This document shows positions 8,597 to 16,829 of a DNA stretch of 64,000 bases, in pieces. The notes under the pieces were generated by a model that was not told where the DNA came from, made no database searches, and was given only the letters and a program-made list of their open reading frames with translations. Where the stretch lies: assembly GCA_035503915.1 (NCBI GenBank), contig DATJSU010000049.1, positions 1 to 64,000 of the forward strand, in the 5' to 3' direction. The stretch's first letter is position 1. Each line of letters starts with the position of its first letter. The DNA is from DATJMJ01 sp035503915. Lineage in GTDB: Bacteria > Actinomycetota > Acidimicrobiia > Acidimicrobiales > Palsa-688. The position numbers and the translations under genes were made by a program.

Positions 8597-10594
8597 TCAG
8601 TCGGCAAGAGTCCAGCGTGGCGGGAGCCTGCTAATTGGAAAACCAGCTGGGCTGCTACCGTCCAGGAGGTAGATGGCGTACGCCACGTCGAGCTTTACCT
8701 GGGCCGAACCGGCGAGCCCCCCGGCGTTGGCTCCATTACAATAAGGGCTTGCAAGGCCACCAGGGTTACCGTGGGACCAGTACTTGTGGTAGCAGAGCTC
8801 GAGGTTAGCTGCTCCGCTGGCGGTCTTTGTCGACCAGCGGGCCGCGAAGAGCATCCACCAGACCTGCCCTGCGTCGACCTTGCCGCTCAGCCAACCGTTG
8901 CCCCGGTACTCCACCATCGTGGAGCCGTCCCACCCCCACCCGTCGAGGATGCCGGGGCTGGCATCGGACTCGGGAGCGCCCATCACACCCTGCAAAAGGG
9001 CGTCCTCTTTGTATATCATCTGGTGGGTTTTCTCAACCCGGAGGAGGTTGTAGAACGTCTCTTCAGCGGAATGTGTTGGCCGCGCCAGTGCCTCGACGAA
9101 GTAGCGCTCGACGGCTGTCGCGAAATTGGCGGCGACATCCTTACTGAAGGCGAAGTAGGCGCGAGCCTTTATCTCATCTCTCAGGTTTGCCGTGGCATCT
9201 GTCTCACAAGCACTTATGAAGACGAAGCTGCGGGAAAAATTGGCGCCGTCCTTTGTCACGAGCCAGTTCCAAAATGCGGGCGTTATCACGACTTTCCATT
9301 GGCAGTTCTTGCTCGAAGGCGAGAAAGCCACCTTGAGGGAGCAGTTGGGCTCACCGATGTAGTAAGCGGGCTCGGTCCCCAGCTTGTAGGTGGTGAGGAC
9401 GCCGAGCCCCTCGCTCGTGAGCTCGGTTCTTAGCTCGGCGTAAGCGCCGGACATTTTTGCCGCTGTCAAAAACCCCTCTGTCGCGACGGTCTGGCCCGTC
9501 AGCAACTGCCCGGCAGAGTCGCCGTGCGTAGAAACCATTACAAACCCCGGGCTCGACTTGAGCAGTGTCGCGATAGCGAGGATGGTTGCACCTGAGCCCA
9601 AGAGCTCCTTGACCTTGTAGCCCCGTTGGCCAAGTGTCGTCGCCATGTCCGCCAGTGCTGCGGGATCCTCGATGCCCGGGACCGGTGCAACGAGTACAGC
9701 GGTTCTATCGGGTGGGTCAAACTGCCCGTCGGGGTGGACTTTGGGGTCGAGGGAGACGCGGGGGTCGCTCGCAAGGGAGCTGAGCGTGAGGGCGGTGCAG
9801 CCTCCTTCGGAGCAAGAGGGAGCTGCATTATAGAGCGACACGATCACCGACGGCGCCCGCTGATAATTGACCTGTATGTCGTCACCGAGGCTCGCGACGC
9901 TCGTGATGCAATAGTTGCCGCAGGGTAGCCTGGAGGAGCTCGGCCTGCCGAAAGCAGCGGGGGCACCGGCGGGCCTTTCCCGCGACGCTGTCGCGCCGCC
10001 CCTGCTCTCTGCTACCCACGCCCGCGCGTACACGTACGCTTGGTTCGCTGCTTGGGCGTTTGTCGTGGTGGCTCCGGTGTTCATTTGGGCGTTGTAGATA
10101 GACAGGATGCCTTGGTCCAAGCCCATGGGCTGTGCCTGCCATTGAGAGGTGCCAGGCCTGGAGGAAAATATCTGGAAGGGCATCGTGACTTCGCTCGCGG
10201 ACAGGTTGAGCGCGAAGTCAGCATTGATCTTCAGGCCGGACGTACTGACCTGGAGGGAAACCCGGCCATTGTCATAGGCGTACGTGCCGGGGTCCGTAAG
10301 CGCTTCGGTCTCGTTTGACGCGTAGATGTACGCCTGGCCCCCTGCGCCAAATAACAGGTAGATCTCCGAGCCGCTCTTGGGGCGGTTGCCGTCAGATTCT
10401 TCTAGGAGCGAATAAGAGATCGTGACGAGAGGGCTGTCCGTGCCGAGGGGAGCCTGCGAGCTGTTCAGCTTCGGTCCCTGTCTACCCTCGACAAAATGGG
10501 CTGGCGCACGCGCGGCAAAGTGCTGCAGCGGGGCCAGCGCCCGTGCGGTTGCGGGGGGGGCTGCACTGGCGGTTAAAGGGAACAAAAGCCCCAT
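8597..10594 (-). CDS. secreted caspase-fold (clan CD) peptidase-like protein
   Basis: After an Ala-rich hydrophobic N-terminus (VALMGLLFPLTASA, probable signal peptide) there are about 280 residues of beta-rich secreted sequence with paired Cys. A caspase-fold module follows: VLVAPVPG, then FVMVSTHGDSAG (His about 357) and SFVFISACETDA (Cys about 463), the His-Cys pair of clan CD peptidases. Further on, KARAYFAFSKDVAANFA and a helical segment resemble the post-catalytic part of bacterial caspase-like proteins. The ATG at 10594 lies inside the hydrophobic stretch. The frame stays open upstream to 10736 with a basic QQRRPSQGR segment but no ATG, GTG or TTG, so the true start may be non-canonical (an ATT exists) or displaced by a frameshift. 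Protease activity is inferred. Confidence 0.6.
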   Translation of the reverse strand: MGLLFPLTASAAPPATARALAPLQHFAARAPAHFVEGRQGPKLNSSQAPLGTDSPLVTISYSLLEESDGNRPKSGSEIYLLFGAGGQAYIYASNETEALTDPGTYAYDNGRVSLQVSTSGLKINADFALNLSASEVTMPFQIFSSRPGTSQWQAQPMGLDQGILSIYNAQMNTGATTTNAQAANQAYVYARAWVAESRGGATASRERPAGAPAAFGRPSSSRLPCGNYCITSVASLGDDIQVNYQRAPSVIVSLYNAAPSCSEGGCTALTLSSLASDPRVSLDPKVHPDGQFDPPDRTAVLVAPVPGIEDPAALADMATTLGQRGYKVKELLGSGATILAIATLLKSSPGFVMVSTHGDSAGQLLTGQTVATEGFLTAAKMSGAYAELRTELTSEGLGVLTTYKLGTEPAYYIGEPNCSLKVAFSPSSKNCQWKVVITPAFWNWLVTKDGANFSRSFVFISACETDATANLRDEIKARAYFAFSKDVAANFATAVERYFVEALARPTHSAEETFYNLLRVEKTHQMIYKEDALLQGVMGAPESDASPGILDGWGWDGSTMVEYRGNGWLSGKVDAGQVWWMLFAARWSTKTASGAANLELCYHKYWSHGNPGGLASPYCNGANAGGLAGSAQVKLDVAYAIYLLDGSSPAGFPISRLPPRWTLAD

Positions 10595-10840
10595 AAGGGC
10601 GACGGTAAGCGTCGCGGTGCCGGCAGTTCCGAGCGCGCTTCGCCCTTGGCTCGGGCGTCGCTGCTGGCTGCTTGTTCCGCTGCGCTCGGGGGTGCCTTGT
10701 GCCGCAGCGGTGCTCCTGTCGTGAATGTGGCCACATTATGCGGTCGCTCGGGCTCCCAGAAGGGCCAGCAGCAGTTGTCTTGAAGCTCGTAGCTCGCCCG
10801 CCTCCAGTTCGCACAAGGAGGTCTGGAAAAGGGAGGCTCA

Positions 10841-12625
10841 ATGCCCTATGTTCCAGTCCTATCAGCGATCGACGCTCCAGGCCCGTTGTCGAGTAGCCGG
10901 CTCTACCACGCTGCGCGCGCGGTGAGCGGGGCTTTGGGCGCGGCCGAAGTGGCATCGTCTGTCTTTGAGCATGCCCTCAATGAGCTCGGAGCGACCAGCG
11001 CTGGTCTTTGGCTTGTCGAGGAAGGGGCCATCCAGCTGGTAGCAGGTGTCGGGCAGCCGAGGGAGGTGGTCGCAACACTGACCCCTATCCCGCTCAGCTC
11101 AGACCTTCCTGCGGCGGAGAGCATTCGCGCAGGCAGAGTGCTCGTTTATGGCTCGCAAGCCGAACGGGACCGCCGTTGGCCAGAGCTGGCTTTCCTGCAG
11201 GACGGCTCCGAGGCAGTGGCAGTGTTGCCCCTGGTCGCTGCCGAGCAGGTCCTTGGTTGTTTGCACATCGGTTACCCGGCGCCGATGCGCCCGGACGAGC
11301 TCGACATCCCCCACCTCACGGAGCTGTCAGAGCTGTGCGCAGCAGCGCTGTACAGGGCAAGGCTCTACGACGCCGAACGCGAGCGGCAGGCCTTCTTGCT
11401 CGATGCCTGGAGCGCCCTCGCGGATGCTGGCGGTTACGCCGACACCTTGCGCCGGCTCGCCTCGTTGGCTGTGCCTCGGCTGGCCGACCTCTGCCTTATC
11501 GACGTCAAGGACGCGAGCCAGCGGGTCAGGCGGATGGCCGCCGTTCACGCCGACCCGGCCAAGGCTGCGCTGACGAGGGATCTTGTGGAGCGCTACCCGC
11601 CTCTTGCGGGAGGGCCGCACCCGGCGAGCACAGCGATGACGACCGGCCGTTCGACTTGGTCCCCGACCATGAGCGACGAGTTCTTGCGAGCAACGACGAG
11701 GGACGAGCACCATTACCTGCTCGTCAAAGAACTCGGTTTTTCATCCTACGCCACGGTCCCCCTTGTTGCCGGGGGCGAAATCCTCGGCGCGATCACGCTT
11801 GTCTCGGCCGGCTCAGGGCGGGTCTACAGGCGGAGCGACCTCGCTCTCGCCGAGGAGCTCGCTTCGCGAGTGGCGAGCGTCGTCGCTGCTGCCCGGAGAC
11901 GGGACAGGGAGCACCAGCTCGTGCACGAACTTCAGCGGCTCCTCTTGCCAGAACAACTCCCAAGAGCGCCGGGCCTCGAGATTGCCGTGCGTTACCTGAC
12001 TGCGGCGATCGAAGCCGAAGCGGGAGGCGACTTCTACGATGTGGTCAACCTCCCGAGCGGTCTCCTCGGCCTCATGGTCGGGGACGTCGAAGGTCACGAT
12101 ACGACGGCAGCTGCGACCATGGGACAGCTCAGGAGCGCCAGCCGAGCGCTCGCAGGGCAGATCCGAGAACCCGGCATGCTTGTCGACGAGCTGCGCTCCA
12201 GCTGGGAGCTGCTTGGTTTTGGGCGCACTGCTACCGCCATCTTTTGCACGGTTGACCCAGCTAGCGGCGATGCCCTCGTCGCTTCGGCCGGCCACCTTCC
12301 CCCGGTGCTCATCGACAGCAATGGCGAGGCCAACTTCCTGCATGTCCAACCATCCCCACCGCTCGGTCTGCAAGCTGAACATGCCGAAGAGCAGCATTTT
12401 GCCCTCCGGACAGGCAGCACGCTCCTGTTTTTCACCGACGGGCTTGTCGAGCACCGTTATAGCGGGTTGCCCGACGAGCTCGAAAGGCTTCGCAGGCTGC
12501 TCGAAGGCAGCGCCGACATGCCCCTGGAAGAACTATGCGACGTGGTCCTCGAGGCTCATCACGCGCAGAGCCTGCGTCAAGACGACGTTGCGCTGCTCGC
12601 GGTCAGACGACTGGACCGGAACTAG
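10841..12625 (+). CDS. GAF-GAF-SpoIIE (PP2C-type) serine phosphatase
   Basis: Two GAF sensor domains (about residues 20-165 and 185-345) precede a SpoIIE/RsbU-type phosphatase domain (about 365-594). The phosphatase part shows LQRLLLPEQLP, EAGGDFYDV, MVGDVEGHD with metal-binding Asp residues, ASAGHLPPVL, LFFTDGLVE and DDVALLAVR. Such proteins dephosphorylate anti-anti-sigma factors in partner-switching stress responses. The ATG follows an AGGGAGG ribosome-binding site. No anti-sigma or STAS gene is adjacent, so the partner lies elsewhere. The downstream MBL-fold gene begins 14 bases after the stop and is probably cotranscribed. Confidence 0.88.
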   Translation: MPYVPVLSAIDAPGPLSSSRLYHAARAVSGALGAAEVASSVFEHALNELGATSAGLWLVEEGAIQLVAGVGQPREVVATLTPIPLSSDLPAAESIRAGRVLVYGSQAERDRRWPELAFLQDGSEAVAVLPLVAAEQVLGCLHIGYPAPMRPDELDIPHLTELSELCAAALYRARLYDAERERQAFLLDAWSALADAGGYADTLRRLASLAVPRLADLCLIDVKDASQRVRRMAAVHADPAKAALTRDLVERYPPLAGGPHPASTAMTTGRSTWSPTMSDEFLRATTRDEHHYLLVKELGFSSYATVPLVAGGEILGAITLVSAGSGRVYRRSDLALAEELASRVASVVAAARRRDREHQLVHELQRLLLPEQLPRAPGLEIAVRYLTAAIEAEAGGDFYDVVNLPSGLLGLMVGDVEGHDTTAAATMGQLRSASRALAGQIREPGMLVDELRSSWELLGFGRTATAIFCTVDPASGDALVASAGHLPPVLIDSNGEANFLHVQPSPPLGLQAEHAEEQHFALRTGSTLLFFTDGLVEHRYSGLPDELERLRRLLEGSADMPLEELCDVVLEAHHAQSLRQDDVALLAVRRLDRN

Positions 12626-12638
12626 AGAGCGTGCGCTC

Positions 12639-13580
12639 ATGAGCGGCTTCATCGCCCCGGGCGTCTTCGAGATCGATACGCTCCTCGGGGGCTGGGAGCG
12701 CGTTACAGCCGGGTACCTGCTGGCTGGGGAAGCACCCGTCCTGGTCGAAACAGGGAGCCAAAGCTCTGTACCCGTCCTGTTGGCGGCACTAGCTCAATTT
12801 GGCCTGGCCGAAGCGGACCTCGCTGGCGTCGTCCTGTCCCATATCCACCTCGATCACGCTGGAGGAGTTGGGGACGTCGCAAGGGCGTTCCCCCGAGCGA
12901 CTGTTTATGTGCACCCCAAGGGCGCCCGGCACTTGGCCGACCCTTCTCGCCTCATCGCTTCTGCCGCTACCGTCTACGGCCCTGCCCTCGACTCTTTGTA
13001 CGGGCGGATGAGCCCTGTGCCCGAGGCACGCATCCGAGCGGTGGACCACGGCGAGAAGATCGACTTGGGGGGTGGGCGGACGTTGACGGCGCTGCACTCG
13101 CCGGGCCACGCCAAGCACCACATAGCGCTTCATGACAGTGAAAGCGGCGTGCTCTTTGTGGGTGACGCAGCGGGTGTAAAGCTCCCGGGGCCGACAGCAC
13201 TGCGTCCCGCCACACCTCCTGCCGATTTCGACTTGGACCTGGCGTTGCAAAGCCTCCGGTTGTTCGCCAGCCGGGATCCATCGCGCCTGGCGCTCGCGCA
13301 CTATGGGCTGCTCCCTGAGGGCCCCAGAGAAGCGCTCGAGGAGGCCGGCGGCGCGTTGAGAGAGTGGGCGAGCGTAGCAGAGGCCGCCTGGGCTTCGGGC
13401 GAGGACGTGGAGCATGCCCTGAGGGCGCGCTTTGCCAGCGAGCTCGACGCCTTGACCGCAGACGACCGCGAGCGCCTAGAAGCTCTCAATGGGCTGCATA
13501 GCAACGCCGAAGGCCTCAAGCTCTGGCTGTCGCGGGTGAGGGGCGCCCGGGGAGAAGTGGGGGGCCAGGTCTCAACCTAA
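12639..13580 (+). CDS. MBL-fold metallohydrolase
   Basis: The 313-residue protein has the metallo-beta-lactamase motif HIHLDHAGG near residue 70, a later LHSPGHAKHH (third His ligand) and FVGDAAG (bridging Asp). It lacks the features of RNase Z or glyoxalase II, and the C-terminal 100 residues form a helical tail rich in Ala and Glu. It hydrolyses an unknown ester, thioester or lactone. It sits 13 bases downstream of the SpoIIE phosphatase gene and probably shares its transcript. The ATG at 12639 is the only plausible start before the conserved region. Confidence 0.82.
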   Translation: MSGFIAPGVFEIDTLLGGWERVTAGYLLAGEAPVLVETGSQSSVPVLLAALAQFGLAEADLAGVVLSHIHLDHAGGVGDVARAFPRATVYVHPKGARHLADPSRLIASAATVYGPALDSLYGRMSPVPEARIRAVDHGEKIDLGGGRTLTALHSPGHAKHHIALHDSESGVLFVGDAAGVKLPGPTALRPATPPADFDLDLALQSLRLFASRDPSRLALAHYGLLPEGPREALEEAGGALREWASVAEAAWASGEDVEHALRARFASELDALTADDRERLEALNGLHSNAEGLKLWLSRVRGARGEVGGQVST

Positions 13581-14345
13581 ACGGGCCGTTGGCGAACAGC
13601 CGAAGCGGGCGGCGACCAGTTCTTTTAGACCATGGGGGAACCGCGCCTCAGCCGGCCTGAACTTTGCCAGCTTGAGCTGCGCGCCAGCATCTCCGGCAAA
13701 GGCGGCCTGGCACACTTCTGGCTCGGCGTTGGCGAGCGCAAGGATGGCACCAGCGCAGCCCAAGGTCGCCCCCAGCGTTATCAGCGCCGAGGACCCGACA
13801 TAGACGGGACGGTCCCAGCTGTCAAGAGTCGCCAGGAGGCGCCCGGCATCCGCGCTCGAGTCTTTCAAAGCCGCCACTGGGAGCTCAGCAAGGGCTTCAA
13901 GGCTGATGCCAGGAGGCGAGACCGCAGGGTAGTGGTACCCGATAACTGGGATCCCATCTGCCGCGACAGCCACCTCTTGGTAATAGCTGAGGGGGTCGTC
14001 GGTCCGCGGCGGGGAAAGGGCCAAGACGGCGTCCGCTCCCAGGTTTATCGCTGCCCTGGTAAAGCGTGACGCCTGCCGAGCCGATGGTGCTCCGACACCA
14101 GCGACCAGCGGCACGCCGCAACTTTGGGGCAGGGCGGCACGGACTGCAGCGACCAGCTCGGAGCGCTCGTCGTGCTCCAAGGCCGCCGCTTCCCCAGTTG
14201 TACCGGCAACGACAACGGCCCGAGCCCCTAGCTCAACAAGTTGAGTGGCCAGGTCAGCGGTTGCGGGAGCGTCGAGCTCGCCGTCCGGGCGGAACAAGGT
14301 GACGAGCGCCACGCCTATCCCGTTAAAAATTGCCTGCCGAGGCAC
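13572..14345 (-). CDS. DapA/NanA-family aldolase
   Basis: This class I aldolase of the dihydrodipicolinate synthase family shows the substrate-binding GTTGEAAAL motif, VIGYHYPA (Tyr of the active site) and VAALKDSS with the Schiff-base Lys. Its 257 residues are about 35 fewer than typical DapA proteins, with a shortened C-terminal helical region. The family contains true DapA as well as pyruvate-dependent aldolases and keto-deoxy sugar enzymes. There is no lysine-pathway neighbour, so a catabolic keto-acid aldolase is more likely. Its 3' end overlaps the convergent MBL gene by 9 bases. It lies 24 bases downstream of another MBL-fold gene on the same strand. Confidence 0.75.
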   Translation of the reverse strand: MPRQAIFNGIGVALVTLFRPDGELDAPATADLATQLVELGARAVVVAGTTGEAAALEHDERSELVAAVRAALPQSCGVPLVAGVGAPSARQASRFTRAAINLGADAVLALSPPRTDDPLSYYQEVAVAADGIPVIGYHYPAVSPPGISLEALAELPVAALKDSSADAGRLLATLDSWDRPVYVGSSALITLGATLGCAGAILALANAEPEVCQAAFAGDAGAQLKLAKFRPAEARFPHGLKELVAARFGCSPTARLG

Positions 14346-14369
14346 AGGCCCACTTTAAGCCTCGATTTG

Positions 14370-15194
14370 TCACACCCTGGCGGGCCAGCGCTCACTGAGC
14401 TGGGCCGTCAATGCTGGCCACGCTGCTGGGTCGTGCCCGGGGACGACTGGGTAACCTCGCTCGCGGGCCAGCGCCTTCAAGTGCCTGATGGGCTCAATGG
14501 TGTCGGCGGCGGCGCAGTTGATAAAGCTGCCAACCGGCAACTCGTGCTCGACGTTCTCGGTAAGGTCGGCGGCGTCGAAGGCGAACACAAAACCACCTCC
14601 TCCGGCCGCCTCGTCGACGTCGACGATGAAGCTCTGGTGGCCGGGCGTGTGGCCAGGCGAAGGCACGGCCGTCACGCCTGGAGCGATCTCCACCTCGCCG
14701 TCAGCGAGGCGCCAATTTATGGCTGGGTCGTCGTAATCGATGCGGAACATCCCGTGCTCTTCCGGGCCGGGATGTCCGGACATCCCGTACTCGAGCTCTT
14801 TGCGCTGCAGGTGCACCGGCACCTCGAGCTGAGTGAAATGGCGCACCCCGCCTGCGTGGTCGCCGTCGAGGTGGGAAAGGGCGACGGCTGTTATGTCCTC
14901 GAGCGCTACACCAGCCATTTCGAGTGCGCCCTTGAGCGGGTCGCCTGGTCCTGGCGGGAGGAGCGCCTCGACCCCATGCCCGTGGAAGCGCCGGTAGAGC
15001 GGGGCGTCGCGCACGAGCGCGGGGTTGAGCCCTGTGTCGAGCAGCACCCAGCCTCCCTCGGTTCCCAACAGCACTGCCGGGACAGGCTCCCGGAGACGCT
15101 CGCCGGAAGTGTCCCCGTAAATTGACACCGTCTTTGGCAGATCCTCCCAGCCAAGAGTGAGCAAGATCACGCGCCGGACACCGCTCTTGCTCAT
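14370..15194 (-). CDS. AHL-lactonase-like MBL-fold hydrolase
   Basis: The 274-residue protein resembles N-acyl-homoserine lactonase-type MBL hydrolases: VLLDTGLNP, ALSHLDGDHAGG, VTAVPSPGHTPGH and FAFDAADL. In the metal motif the second His of HxHxDH is replaced by Asp (HLDGDH). This variant occurs in some MBL families but may alter zinc loading. Activity could be lactone or ester hydrolysis; quorum quenching should not be assumed. It probably forms an operon with the downstream DapA-like gene, which suggests that one opens a lactone and the other cleaves the resulting acid (inference). Confidence 0.75.
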   Translation of the reverse strand: MSKSGVRRVILLTLGWEDLPKTVSIYGDTSGERLREPVPAVLLGTEGGWVLLDTGLNPALVRDAPLYRRFHGHGVEALLPPGPGDPLKGALEMAGVALEDITAVALSHLDGDHAGGVRHFTQLEVPVHLQRKELEYGMSGHPGPEEHGMFRIDYDDPAINWRLADGEVEIAPGVTAVPSPGHTPGHQSFIVDVDEAAGGGGFVFAFDAADLTENVEHELPVGSFINCAAADTIEPIRHLKALARERGYPVVPGHDPAAWPALTAQLSERWPARV

Positions 15195-15280
15195 CGCGCT
15201 ATCACCGGAAGATGAGCCGCATCAGCTTTCCGCCCCTCGGGAAGCCTCTTACCAGCGAACAAGCCTTTTGGCAGAGGGAG

Positions 15281-15370
15281 TGGCGGAGGGAGTGGGATTC
15301 GAACCCACGGTGAGCATACACCCACAACGGTTTTCGAGACCGCCCGATTCGGCCACTCTCGCATCCCTCC
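15281..15370 (-). tRNA. tRNA-Ser (anticodon CGA)
   Basis: The reverse strand folds into a serine tRNA. The acceptor stem is GGAGGGA/TCCCTCC, the anticodon loop CTCGAAA is flanked by GCGGT/ACCGT, the variable arm is long, and the T-arm contains GTTCGAATC. Discriminator G is followed by an encoded CCA at 15283-15281. The anticodon CGA reads UCG codons. Confidence 0.95.
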
Positions 15371-15518
15371 TAGTACTTCTACCAGCTACTTTAGCAAGGT
15401 CTCTTTGTCTAGAGGCTCTCTTTGGCCTACTCTTGTCCTACGGAATGTGCGTTCGGTAGGGAGGCTGCGCAGAGCATGACCACAGCCAGAGGCACGATGC
15501 GCCTCGGCCCCGCGACTC

Positions 15519-16580
15519 TTACGCTGAGCCTCTTCGTACAAGCTGCGATGGGAGCACAACGTACTGAGGGCCCAAAGAGACGCCCGACATGCGGTCGTAG
15601 AGCAAGCTGACGGCTGCTTGCGCGGTCTCCTCAAACGGGTTCCGCATCGTGGTCAGGGACGGATCTGTCGTGAGTGCCGCAGCAGAGTTGTCAACACCTA
15701 TGACCGCTACGTCCCGGGGCACGCGCCGGCCGGCTCGCTTCAGCGCCTTTATCGCTCCTGCGGCCATAAGGTCGGACGCGACGAACAACCCGTCAAGATC
15801 GCCGTAACGATCCAACAGTGCCCCCGCCCCGCGCCGCCCGCTCTCCAGCGACCAGTCACCCTCTTCCACTAAGCCTTTCCGGTAGGCACGGCCAAGCGCC
15901 TTCCTGAAACCCTGAAAGCGGTCCTGCCCTGATGTGCCATCGAGAGGGCCGGCTATCGTGCCCACCCTCCGGCGCCCCTGAGCCATAAGGAAACGAGTCG
16001 CTTCGTACGCAGCCCCCTCGTCGTCCATAGCGGCCCATGGGACGGCCTTTTCGAGGCCGTCCGGGGGACGACCCAGCACGACCAGAGGTATCCCCGCTTC
16101 AAGGAGCCCGGCCAACAACGGGTCGCCGTCGTTTAGCATCGCGAGCAGGACGCCGTCGACGTGCCCCGCTGTCAAGTAGTTGCCGAGAAAAGCTTCCTCC
16201 TGATGGTCCTGGGCAATGCTCACCAAAAGGTGCAGGCCGTGCTTCTCGAGCTCCTGCGTGAAGGTCTTCACACGGATCCCGAAGTTGGGATCTTCAAACA
16301 ATTGCTCATGTTTCTCCGATATCACGAAGGCAACCGAGCCGGTGTGGCCCTTTCGTAGGTGACGCGCAGTCTGGTTCACCGAAAATCCAAGAGCGCCAAC
16401 GGCGGCGAACACCTTGGCTGCCTTTGCCTCGCTCACGCTGCGGCCGCCGTTGAGGACGCGTGACACCGTCGCTCGGGATACCCCGGCCAGACGAGCCACG
16501 TCCATGATGTTGGGCCTTCGCTCCGTCCGCCTGGTGACGGGCGCAGGCTGGGCTTGTGCGGTGCCCAAAGAAGAGCCCAT
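15519..16580 (-). CDS. LacI-family transcriptional regulator (module 1)
   Basis: The 353-residue protein begins with an extension of about 20 residues, then a LacI helix-turn-helix (IMDVARLAGVSRATVSRVLNG) with a hinge helix, followed by a periplasmic-binding-protein-like sensor domain ending in VLPSQLVRRGS. It is divergent from the binding-protein/permease/GH42 operon. Two palindromes lie in the shared intergenic region, which makes it the likely local repressor responding to an imported sugar or breakdown product. ATG at 16580 is the natural start. Confidence 0.9.
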   Translation of the reverse strand: MGSSLGTAQAQPAPVTRRTERRPNIMDVARLAGVSRATVSRVLNGGRSVSEAKAAKVFAAVGALGFSVNQTARHLRKGHTGSVAFVISEKHEQLFEDPNFGIRVKTFTQELEKHGLHLLVSIAQDHQEEAFLGNYLTAGHVDGVLLAMLNDGDPLLAGLLEAGIPLVVLGRPPDGLEKAVPWAAMDDEGAAYEATRFLMAQGRRRVGTIAGPLDGTSGQDRFQGFRKALGRAYRKGLVEEGDWSLESGRRGAGALLDRYGDLDGLFVASDLMAAGAIKALKRAGRRVPRDVAVIGVDNSAAALTTDPSLTTMRNPFEETAQAAVSLLYDRMSGVSLGPQYVVLPSQLVRRGSA

Positions 16581-16664
16581 AACACTCGGAGCTTACTTGC
16601 GACGGCCGGCCTCGCCCTGTGCTGAAGAACGGTCGCCGGCGCCCGGCTCGGGGTTACGCACGAC

Positions 16665-16712
16665 TTGAGATCGATCTCAATCGGCGGTAGAGTCCGCATG
16701 AGATCGATCTCG
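16665..16712 (+). promoter_or_regulatory. promoter with twin LacI operators (module 1)
   Basis: TTGAGATCGATCTCAA at 16665-16680 is a perfect 16-base palindrome with a central CG, and its core GAGATCGATCTC recurs at 16700-16711. The centres are 33 bases apart, about three helical turns. A -35-like TTGAGA (16665-16670), a 17-base spacer and a -10-like TAGAGT (16688-16693) fall between and within them. One operator therefore covers the -35 and the other the start region, a classic repression layout. Confidence 0.82.
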
Positions 16713-16829
16713 CGGTCCGGGCCTAAAGGGAAGGTCCGAGCCCATCGGAACGCGCTCAGCGAGACGAAGGCACACCGTGTAGCCGCACTAGCAACTGGTA
16801 AAAATACCCGAGAGAAAGGACACAGGAGG

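Noticed and set aside
11008..12255. 415-codon plus-strand frame inside the GAF-SpoIIE gene
   Set aside because: Arg/Ala/Gly-rich out-of-frame shadow of a gene with full domain support.
14370..15194. Calling this gene a quorum-quenching lactonase
   Set aside because: Overall MBL similarity is insufficient and the metal motif is HLDGDH rather than HxHxDH.
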